Of a stretch of DNA of 64,000 bases, positions 35,601 to 47,600 are shown piece by piece. Below the pieces are notes generated by a model. The model worked only from the letters and a program-made list of their open reading frames with translations. It was not told where the DNA came from and did not search any database. Every line of letters begins with the position of its first letter. The stretch's first letter is position 1. This DNA comes from Sabellastarte sp. h YS-2021 (Eukaryota > Annelida > Polychaeta > Sabellida > Sabellidae): NCBI GenBank assembly GCA_964017235.1, contig OZ024933.1:60432255-60496254 (forward strand), written 5' to 3'. The position numbers and the translations under genes were made by a program.

Positions 35601-38600
35601 CTCATTTGCTACAAGTAATGATATCTTTAAAGCTGTGAAGTATGTTGAATAAAAAATAATTTGATTTTCATTTGTAAATGTCTTCATTTTTAAGTCTTAA
35701 AATTTGGCCAGCAACTTTTCAATTGGGCGATTAACTTTTTCAGGTTGCTGGCCTTGTTGGCTGGACTGACATCTGAGCTTATCATATCTTGTCTATTAGG
35801 AATCCTTATTACCTCTGCCACAGAGGTAATATTTTGGGTGGCGTACAATGTCTGTTTATTAGTCTGTTAGTTTGCAAAATAATTTCAACAGTTATGGGTG
35901 GATTTTGATAAAACTTTCTGGATATGTCGACAATTGCACAACAAACAGATGGTTCAATTTGGTAGTGATCCGGGTCTGGATCATTACTATCCGATGCTAA
36001 AAATCACACCAGATTTTTGGTGTGAAAAATTCAGTAATATTGTATCCTGAATTTCTGATGATTTCTCCAATCATGGTATGGAAATTCAACTGAGATTTGA
36101 ATACTGATATCAAATTCTACTTTTATTTTGCTTATCAAATGATATCAAAAGTTTGTTACATGTCATAAAATGCAAGTTTTGCAGCTAATGAACCCTCAGT
36201 TACCAAAAAAAGTTCTGTCAACAAATAAAATACACAAAAGTAACTATGAATGTGACACAAGTTGGCTATAAAAGTAATCAAAATTTTTCAAAATATATAT
36301 TGTGTAAGAATACCGATGATTGAATTAAAGAAAACTGATAAACTGTAGCAATATACTTTTTTAAATTCTACCTGACAGGTACTGGAAACGCTATTATTAA
36401 AAATGACACCTATAGTATCAATATTGAAATTCACAGAGCTAGATTGATATCTATACTGAGCTATTGATTAATGATTCCTTCCCTAGCCAACTATTATAAA
36501 TTTCTAACTGGAAAAGGTGAGAAAATCAAGATAACACGGTACGACTACTTGTTGACTGCTTTATCACTATTTCTGCTGTTGTTTCTGCATACTTACCTTT
36601 CTATTACCTTTCCAGTATTCTACATAATGTAGGAACTTCTCCTTCAACATCTCCTCATTAAAAGGCACACTTTTAACTGCGATGGTTGACTTGTCCTCTT
36701 GATAGCAGTACTCAATCAGCATCTGAGAGATACAGGGGATGCTCTGCATTCTACTAAATAACCTGTCCAATAACAATCTCAAGTTAACACTGTCAAGCCC
36801 TTGCTTCTCTGAGTGAGATTTCACCCCTTCACCAAGCTCTTTGTCTAATTTGAGATGTAAATGTTTCACGATGTCCTCCTGTGAGATTTGCCCAGTAATG
36901 AGGTCATCAAACAGCTTCTTGTAAATCATGACTTGCAGGTGATGTGTAAGTTCCTGAGGTTTCGATGGCAAGCTGTTGAAATTCCTGGTTTTAAACTCTA
37001 GGAGGTCAAGGTCAAATGTATCTGGGTCGCAGCGGATTTCATCAATCATTCCTGAAATCAAAAACATATGTTCTTATGAATGTTAAAGATGACAGCAAAC
37101 TAGATAATACTTACTTGATTATATACCAAATATTAATAGTGATCGCAAAATTTCTCAGCCAATTTTCCAAAAAAGGCATATTTTTACACTGAAATATTAG
37201 AATATTGTGCTTACACATTAAACACTGTTTTTTATTATATTTTGTCAAAATTTTCACTTATAGTAAGACTGCATTTTACACTCAGAGTTAGAGAAAACTA
37301 GGGCAGGGTCGGTAACACCGGTATCTCAGTATCGAGACCAATTCACTTCAACAACATGGTGACACTTTACAGCCGGTATTTCGAATGTCAGTATATAATA
37401 TTGTGAGAAAACGTAAAGTATAAGAAACTAACCTCAAATCTGAAGAAATTATTAACTTTTATCCAATATTTTTACATATTTTATCACTTTTATAGTGATT
37501 TCCTTAAGAACTTCAATGTTTTCTTTTCGCAAAACTTACTTCCGTTTGGTGGGCCTATTTGATTGGGAATATGCTAGCATGCAATTTCTTCTTTCGGTAT
37601 CCCGGAATCAGTACACTGGCGGGATACCGAAATGAAAAATCTGCTACCGACCCTGCCCTAGACAAAACTGAAGGAAAATTATTTTTACAGTTTTTCTTTC
37701 AATTAGTATTTTATATTTTATTTATTTATTTACTTATGAAACAATGCGATAAAGATCAAAGAAGTTAGGCGTTCTTGTGGACGGTATGTTTTATAAAGCA
37801 CTACAATTAATGGTTTCTGAGAATGTGTAAAACTGTGTAATATTACCCACGCTAGACATGCATTATATGTACAGAGTGCCAGTAGGGAGACAAGATTTCA
37901 GTTCTGTTTATCCGGAGATTCAGATTATAGAGGGCTGGATAATTGAAGTTCTACTGTACTTATAAATGATGCTAAAATACATGCATCTGATAGTATTTTC
38001 TTTGGTTCTTTTTAGTCAAACTGAAAACACCCATTTTTCTTTTGTTAAGTATATATAAAATGGTTAACTGATCTGAATAATATATTTCTCTGCTCTTGAA
38101 TAAGCATGGGTCTGTGATGCTTGCATATCAGGGCTATTTTACTGAAAACTGACAATGAAAAATAATTACTCGCATGTCAGTTGTCAGCACATAAAATGCT
38201 GCAGTATCTTAAACTGTGAGAAATAGACATTAATATATTAAATAAATTGTCTCATTTCTTTGAGGTTTCATCTTCCATTTTATGAGTATGCTATGTTTTC
38301 TCAAACTCCAAGTCCTGTTATTGGACAATCTCAATTCGGCCAAACCATAACTCATCTTTTGGATCACATACATCTATGGTTGTGGGTGGTGTACAAAATT
38401 TACTGGAAAACTTTCCAGATCCACTGGACATGCAACACAAAAATGTTACTGGTGAGTCTGTGGCAAACTTTGCTAGTCTATATGTCAGTGTAGGTTAAAT
38501 TAATATCTAGTTTTAACAATGACCAAGTGGCAAGTGTTAAAGAAAAAAATGGTTCTCTGTTATTTTCCATATTGGCAACTTTTGTCATTCACGGGTGAAA

Positions 38601-41600
38601 AGTACTTGTACTTGTACTTAAGTACTTTGATGAAAAAAGGACTTGTATTTGTGCTTGTAATCGAAAATTAACAAAGTACTTGTACTTGTACTTTTAAGTA
38701 CATTTCAATGTACTTGACCCCAACCCTGTTGGCAAGAATGTCTCTAATGGTGACCCTTGTCCAAAAATAATTTTTGGTGCTTAACAAGAAAAAAAAATCT
38801 ATGAACTATTCTCTTAAATTGCATAATATCTGGACCTTTAACTCAAGAAAGCTCCATGTCCGTGAGACTATTTACCAGTCTTGGACGGGGTGGGTGGGGG
38901 GGGATAGGTGTTAATTTCGTACACTGATTCACTGGGTGTGAATCCCTCACAATACAATGTGTAGCAACTAGCAAGTACTGGATGCCTGTCTCATTCATGA
39001 TCCTAGCTCTGATAACTTGGGCATAAGACCCCAACTTTGACTTTTAACATACCGATTATAAAGACATCTTGCCCAAATGGGGCCCCAAAGATGGGTATTT
39101 CCCGACGTACGGGAATTCCCTGCAAAAAACTCTCTACTGCACCCAGTAGGTTGAGAACTTTCACAGCAAAAATGTCTTCATCAGAAGTGACCTTCACCTG
39201 AACAATGTCTTGAACCTCAAGCTCTACAAACAGAATGATATATAAAGTATACTTTAATTTTTTTTTAAATGTTATTATATTGTACTTTTAATTTTTGAAA
39301 GAAAGATATAGTTCAGTTATATTACTGTCACGTCTTACACTTTTATTTAAATGTGACATTATTGTCACTATTCAAGAAAGCACTTTGTTTTTTTTCAATG
39401 AAGGGATTAAATGCTCAAAAACTATCCAGTACAACATTCATAAATAATAAATTATTTGTTGCTTACTTTGAAATGTTGGTAATATATTTATTGTGCAACT
39501 GATATTTGGCCTTCTTAACAATAACAACTTTAGTTTTACATGCCTATTAAATCACAAAAAAATACTTCACTGTCCTTGGCATAAGTAGTTTACATATCAG
39601 TGATTGTTTAACTATGATCAGGATATCCGTAATATATGCAGTTTCATGTTTACCTTTCTTCATTAATCATTCATGTCAAATATTGTGGTCATCAAGTGCA
39701 CACTTAAAGGTGCTTTGATTTCCTGGGATATGCATCCATGTAAGATTAACACACCATATACATTGCATACATTATGATTATATAAACATCAATAAGCTTT
39801 TATTTGACAAATGAGTCAACCATGGTTCCAAAAACTAATTATAATTTTAGAAAGGCTCTCTGTTGTTAACTTGCTGGGAGAAGGAAATTTTGAAAACAGA
39901 ATGTCCACAGAATAGAAGATGTATCTTACTGTAAAACACTTACACATATTATCACTTTAGGAGTGGGGAACCCACAGCAAAACTGTAGTTTTAGTCAAAT
40001 AGTTAAGTAATAGATATTAAGACATCAGATGTTCTCATGTTTTGCTGCTGTAAATAGCTCTTAAGCTTAGGTATAAATGTCTTACAATCACCTTTTAAAA
40101 ATAATCACTATTATTTGGTACCTTCCTTTTCATCATTTTCACTGAGATTTTATGCATGAGCAATTATGAAAAAAACACTAATATTAATCTTGTCAATACA
40201 ATCATTACAACTAGAGATTGCGTCTTGACGCAGTGTATCCCCGGACGGGACATAGTTAAGGCGTGAATATGTCGGTCTTGAGCCTGTTTCCTGGAGCACC
40301 AGGTCAGGATTCTCCATAGTACCAGATTACTCCCAAAAGCTAATCACTAGTTCTTTCACTTATATCTGTCTTTAAAAATTACATTTCATGGATCCAGAAG
40401 ATCCATATAGTGATCCGGATCACTTGCAAAATTCAATCATTTCATCCTTTTACCTTTCAGACATATTCTAAAAATTTCATCAAAATCTGTCCGTAAGTTT
40501 TTTAGTTATCTTGTACACAAACACATCTGGCAGCCTGGATCCACATCATCCAGACAGTGATCCAGATTACTCCCAAAAACTAATCACTTGTTCGTTGTCC
40601 CATTTAAGACATTTCCTGAAAATTTCATAAAAATCCATCCATGACTTTTTGAGCTATTTGTCTTTAAAAATTACATTTCTTGGATCCAGAAGATCCAGAG
40701 AGTGGTCCAGATCACTCGCAAAATTGAATCATTTCTTCCTTTTACCACTTCTTCCTTTTACCATTTGTAACATATCCTAAAAATATCAAAGTCCATCCCA
40801 AGATTATGTGGCAGCCTGGATCCAGATGATCCAGACAGTGATCCAGATCACTCCAAAAATTTAATCACTTGTTCCTTGTACCATTTAGGCCATTTGCTGA
40901 AACAATCCATCCATAACTTTTTGCGGTATCTGTCTTTAAAAATTACATTTCATGGATCCAGAAGATCCATATAGTGATCCGGATCACTTCCAAAATTCAA
41001 TCATTTCATACTTTTACCTTTTCAGACATATCCTGAAAATTTCATCAAAATCCGTCCATAAGTTGATTTATCTTGTACATAAACACATCTGGCAGCCTGG
41101 ATCCAGATGATCCAGATCACTCCCAAAATCTAATCACTTGTTCCTCGCACCATTTAGGTCATTTGCTGAAAATGTCATCACAATCCATCCATAACTTTTT
41201 GAGGTACAGTAGAACCTCACTTATCCGAACCCCATGGGAGACATACAATCCGGCCGGATAATCGAGGGGTTCGGATAGATGAAGGAAACCGGAATTCACG
41301 GTCTATGGGTTACCCAGTGGGCGATAATTGAAGAATTGTCGTTTTTATGCAATAAACATAGACGTTGGTGGTCCTTAATAAAATAATTTAATATTTTTGT
41401 GTCATATAATATAAGTGACCCTTCAGTTGTCGTTTATTTGCTCCATATCCATGGATATTATATTATTTTTATTTAAAATATTACGCGGACTTGAGCTGGT
41501 TGTGTTCGGTTGGTACTTGCATTGTTAACGTTTTAATTTTAGATTAACATCATCCCGCATATTGTCAATTAAAAAACTCCGGGAGATTATTTATTGTAAA

Positions 41601-44600
41601 ACCCCAAGCGAACACGCCTTCAGTGATACGCGTTTGATTGGTAATGCATTGTTGACGTCTTTTCTTTTCTACACGTTGTCATTCTGTGGACCTACTCCGG
41701 AAGATTATAAATTGCGAAACCCAATCGAACACACTTTCATTGATTGGCGCATTATCAAAGAAGTTGTGTAGCGGGGTCGTGTTATTGAATTAATCCCTCC
41801 CCTATTGTAACAATGGTGATAAAGATGAAAGAAGTTAGGCGTCTCTGTGAATGGTACGTTTTATAAGCACTGGAATTCATCGTTTCCGAGACTGTGTAAA
41901 ATCTTGTATTATCGCTCACGCTTGACCGTGTTTTATATGTAGGAAGACATGATTTCGGTTCGGTTAATCCGGAGATTCGGATAATAGAAGGCCGGATAAC
42001 CGAGGTTCTACTGTATCTGTCTTTAAAAATTACATTTCATGGATCCACAAGATCCATATAGTGATCCGGATCACTTCCAAAATTCAATCATTTCATCCTT
42101 TTACCTTTTCAGACATATCCTGAAAATTTCAAAAAATCCGTCCATAAGTTTTTGATTTATCTTGTACATAAACACATCTGGCAGCCTGGATCCACATGAT
42201 CCAGATCACTCCCAAAATCTAATCACTTGTTCCTTGTCCCATTTAGGACATTTCCTGAAAATTTCATCAAAATCTACCCATGACATTTTGAGCTATTTGT
42301 CTTTAAAAATTATATTTCATGGATCCAGAAGATCCAGATAGTGGTCCAGATCACTCGCAAAATTGAACCATTTCTTCCTTTTACCACTTCTTCCTTTTAT
42401 CATTTGTGACATATCCTAAAAATATCATCAAAATTCATCCTAAAATTATGTTGCAGCCTGGATCCAGATGATCCAGACAGTGACCCAGATCACTCCAAAA
42501 ATGTAATCACTTGTTCCTTGTACCATTTAGGTCATTTGCTGAAAATGTCATCACAATCCATCCATAACTTTTTGAGGTATCTGTCTTTAAAAATTACATT
42601 TCATGGATCCAGAAGATCCATATAGTGATCCGGATCACTTCCAAAATTCAACCATTTCATCCTTTTACCTTTTCAGACATAACCTGAAAATTTCATCAAA
42701 ATCCATCCATAAGTTTTTGATTTATCTTGTACATAAACACATCTGGCAGCCTGGATCCAGATGATCCAGATCACTCCCAAAATCTAATCACTTGTTCCTC
42801 ATCCCATTAAGGACATTTCCCAAAAATTTCATCAAAATGCACCCATAAGTTTTTGAGTTATCTGTCTTTAAAAATTAAATTTCATGGATCCAGAAGATCC
42901 AGACAGTGATCCGGATCACTCACAAAATTTAATCATATCTTCCTTTTACCATTTTGGACATATCCTGAAAATTTTATCAAAATCCATCTGTCAGTTTTTG
43001 AGTTATCTTGTTCACAAACAAACAAACAGAGGGCCAAAAATGACCCTCGGTCAGGTACTTTGGCGGTCAGTGGATGACCTTAAATGAAGATCTGTAACCG
43101 GTAAGCCTGGATGCTGGTACTCCATCATGTACTCAACCTCCAAAGCCATTTTCAATAGTTTCCATGCAATGTAGTCAGCATTAAGTGTGAAAATATCTCC
43201 AAATTTGCCAAAAATGACCCTTGGTCCGGTACTTTGACGGTCAGTGGATGACCTTAAATGAAGATTTGTAACCAGTAAGCCTGGATGGTAGAAGTCCATC
43301 ATGTACTCAACCTCCAAAGCCATTTTCAATAGTTTCCATGTAATATAGTCAGCATTAAGTGTGAAAATATCTCCAAAAAGGCCAAAAATGACCCTCGGTC
43401 AGGTACTTTGGCGGTCAGTGGATGACCTTCACTGAAGAGCTTCAAGGTCAAATTTCTGCATGCTTACAGAGGACATATATATGTATTATATATACCAGCC
43501 ATAGGATGATCTGACTTTCTGTATAGGAGAACTGGGCCAAAAAGTGAAAAAATGGCCAAAATCTGACCTTTAAGAGGCCACCAGTGACCTTGAGATTGAA
43601 GGTCAAGGTCACAAAACAATAGCGTTCGTGGCATTGCCCATACATACCCACATACCAAATTTGAAAGTTCTAACTAAAATATTTTTTAAGTTATCGCGTC
43701 CAAAAGGAAATCTCTGCGGCGGCGGCGGCGTGACCGTACTGAATCCTAAGTATCCCCGACTTTCGTCCGGGCATACAATTCTAACAAAAAGGCTTGTTAC
43801 TAGACTTCAAGTCCTTTTGTCTAAGGTATTATATGAGGACTCTATGAATTTTTTACCAGAATGTGGGGCTGACAAAAGTTGTATTTTATCTCTGACAGTA
43901 ATATCCCCACCCATTTGTGGATTCAAAATGATTCCATGTATGTCAGATTTGGTGGAATAAGAAATACAAAGACTTGGAGCAAGTCTAGCTTGTTACAGGT
44001 TATACAGAAATACAAATGCGTAAATTTTAGTGTTATTTTCAGAAAAGAAAAAAAACTCAGGGGAAAAACTGTAAACCTTCTGGTTACAAGTCATCTGCTT
44101 TTAAACCAAGAGGAGAAATCCCTGGCAAATAAATGTAATTACATGTAACTGTGCTGATATATATTACAACATACAAAAAATTTTACCTCTGGCCAGATGA
44201 AGTTCAGACCCTGCAGTAATTTCTGGTTTTTCCACTACTTCTACTGGTACAGTGAAGTTGTAAACCATCTGCTGTTCACACCAGCTCTGTGACAGCAAAT
44301 CAGACACCCACAGATAGCGACGGCGAAATGTTTGCATTGGAGGACTACAAATGCCATTAGCTTGATTAATATCGAACCCTGTCATTTTGTATTCATGTTT
44401 TGCATTAGTTTTATATCTGTTTATACATACGTGGCATTTTCCTTTCAAAACTGTTTTTTTTCCATCAAATTTTAAACGGTTAACTTCTGGGTATTCATAA
44501 GCAACTTTCATGTTTCTAAACAAAGGTTGGATATGGGATGATATGGCATTAATGCAGGAAAGACCTGAATGTTACAACAATATGACCAAGCTCCCGACAT

Positions 44601-47600
44601 AGTAGTTGGAATCCAGTTCAGGTGTGGCGAATAGTTAATGCCCAGTTAATTTTTCTTTGCATAGAAATACATGTACTGCAATACACATGACGAATTGAGA
44701 TTTATCTATACTTTCTGTTTGATAATAGAGCTTTTCTGTGTGAATAGTAACTGTATATTATTGTGCAATTATTCCACGGATGGCAATAAACTGGTTTGGA
44801 GCTTGTCATGGCATTGCTGCCTTTTCAGACATAATAACTTGATTTGACTCCGAGCTTCCACATTTGGTGTTTTGGTATATAAAGGCACGGGTGAAAAGTC
44901 AATAAATGAGGCTTTACTGATAGCTGCACAAAACATAAAAACAAAAATTAAACATACAAAGCACACAAAATTGGCTGAAGACTTGAACACATATAAAATT
45001 GTGGCAAAATTTTGTTCAATTTACACAATCTTTAGTCTACACCATTTCTCAAAATAAGCTCAAAAATAACTTTGAATGACAGGTCACTTACCATGAAACA
45101 TCACTGGAAGATTTTTCATTTTTGTTCAAAACCAATGAGCTATTGGTTACACAATCACCCTCTACAAGTACAAACAATAAATACCATGAAACAGATCATA
45201 AATTCTAATTATAACCAAAAAGTGATTGGTTTCACTGATTTCAAAAATCTATGTGGACTAATAACAAGTACTTTCATTTTATTTGTTAAATTTGATGACA
45301 TCAAATTCAACATCTTGGTATCCTAAATTAGATATGGACAAAGAGGCCAAAGTTGCCAAGCAATTATCAAGTTTGTCAAACAAACTTTTGCCCTCACCTC
45401 TATGGTTCTAGGTTCCAACCAGCTCATGAGAACATACAATACAGATATTTACCTCTCTTAAGTCGTAACACAGCAACTTGAAAACCCTAGTCACACAACA
45501 GGCCATATGTCCCGCGGTTATGGGTTTTGGGCGAAACGCCCCTGCCCTTCAACTACCATTTGAGGTCTGTATGCGACCTTGTGGCACAATGGTGAAACAC
45601 CCATTAACTGAATGAGAGCATGCGCAGACGATTTTCTTGCTACGTTATCTGAAGGTGTTGTGCTTGGTGTAAATAAGGTTGTGACGCAGTTGTCTTTTGG
45701 TGTAACACAGCAACATAAGGTGAGTGGAGGTAATGGACATTTTGCCACTATATCACAATGTCACATACAAACCTTGGATGGTAGTTGAAGGCAAGGGGTG
45801 TTTTGCCCAATCCCTATAACCGTGAATTATACCGCCTTTAGTGTGATGGATACAGCAAATCTCTGAAGATATGAGCATCCTTGGAGGTGGTTTCACCGCT
45901 GAGTAAAACCTCTAACCACAGGGCATACCACCTGTAGTGTGATTGGGGCACTACTGAAAACACTGTCATACAATACAAAATAAGATGATTTTAATCATTT
46001 ATCTAATCGGCAACACAGACAACATTCTTAACCATCTATAATATATCAAAATATTACATTACTTCTCCTTGGCTTATTACTTCATTGCTACTTGAAATAC
46101 TGTACAAATGTAACAGTACCCGGTATTAAAAGTTATCTTGGAATAAATTAAATATTTGTATCTTTATATTTCACTCTTTATTCGATGCAGATCACTTTCA
46201 AAAAGTTTCAATGAGAAGAAATTAAAGTTCATTCCCATTTGTTAATATGAGGTGATGCATTCTGTGGGACTACACATTTTAATGGGCTGTCAATTATATA
46301 ACAAACGAAACTGAGTATAGTCCCAAACTCAGGGAATATACGGTACATCAAAAGTGGAAGCTAGCAGCTCTGCATGCCCAATAATCAGGACTCTGGTGCT
46401 GCCTTTTAAGCCCTTGTACTTTGAGGATTATACTTCTCTTTTGGCTACAGTGGTTTCCTACCAATAAATGCCTGCCTACCAGTAAATGCCCATCTTATAT
46501 TTCTTTGTTAGAGGTCAAGAACAAATGCTTCTTTAAGTCTAAAAACAAATGGGCGTTCACTGCTATTTCCAGTTTGCGGGACATGGTCGATAATAGAAAC
46601 ATTTTCTCAAAACATATAACTTTGAAACAATATTACAAAATGTACTCCATTTATTAATTGTAGTGAATATCATTTAATAATCTGGTTGTTGCAGAGGAAT
46701 AAGATATAAAGCTGTTAATATACTTTAAATTTAAAATATTACCAAAAGCATGGGCATTTATGGGTACAAAGTCACTACTAACTGCCTTGTTACCAATTAA
46801 TTATCACCAGGTACCAATTATCGCCAAAGAGAATTCAAATAGATATAACTTGACCAAAAGTCCCAAGTTTAACAAATAAGGTAAAACTATTTCCAAAGTG
46901 AATAAAACAAATACACAACAAAAAGCTTTCAAATATGTGGCCATTACTGAAATATGAGCGTTTCATTTATTGCTGGCAATAATTGGTATCCGGCACTAAT
47001 TTGTAGCAAGGCAGTAGCTAGAGGACAGCTAATCAAAGAACTGGGGCCGGTTTCTCCAAGGGTCTCAGACTAAGCCTGGACCTAGGCTATAAGTCAAGGA
47101 CTGAAATCTGAGCCTTTTCGTCTTATTAAGTCCAGGGGCCGATTTCACTAAAGGACTTAAACTAAGTCACTTTATTGGCTAAGTCAGGGTCTTAAATCTA
47201 AGACTTTAGTCTTAGCTAGGTCTTGGACTTAAAATGGATTTCACAAAGGTGACTTAGCTAAGTCCAAGCTTATCAAATAACCAGTGGTTTTCTGTGTCGT
47301 GTGACCTTTTATATCTATTCAAAATATAATATTGGTGCCATATATCCTTCATTTAATGCATTTTATCTAAGGAAAAGTGCTGTTTTGAAATGGAAAACCT
47401 TGTTACCACATATAAACTTCAAAAGGCTACTTTAGTGAGGTGTTCTGTGTAATTATTAGTATAGGGACCGAGAGCCATGTTGAGGATCGATATCGAATGA
47501 AAATTTAGGGTTGTGGTTCGATCGATATTTCAATATCGGGACCGTTAACGTAAGCCGTGGGCGATAATACAGGTTCTTTGAAAACGTGCACATATAAATT

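Larger units (their letters stand above)
40209..43779 (+). mobile_element. Large composite satellite-bearing element, copy B, in EXO5 intron 2
   Basis: It has the same left end, S5 array, S7 units, (CGG)n run (43723-43740) and right end as 23183-27613, in the same orientation. The left end contains GCGTCTTGACGC, a 5-bp-stem hairpin; the right inverted 12-mer carries one mismatch (GTCCGGGCATAC). It lacks the S6 insertion of copy A and instead carries an 808-bp Tigger-type MITE. Each copy therefore serves as the empty site of the other's insertion. Confidence 0.78.

Noticed and set aside
43051-43329. 92-codon - strand frame with internal repeat
   Set aside because: It is two S7 monomers read in one frame; the matching frames at 26.9-27.5 kb show the same.
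44511-44523. Start of EXO5 exon 2 at the apparent upstream codon or at the TTTAG acceptor
   Set aside because: The codon at 44523 is TTG, and the TTTAG acceptor would need phase 2 from exon 1. The ATTCAG acceptor at 44565 keeps the frame.
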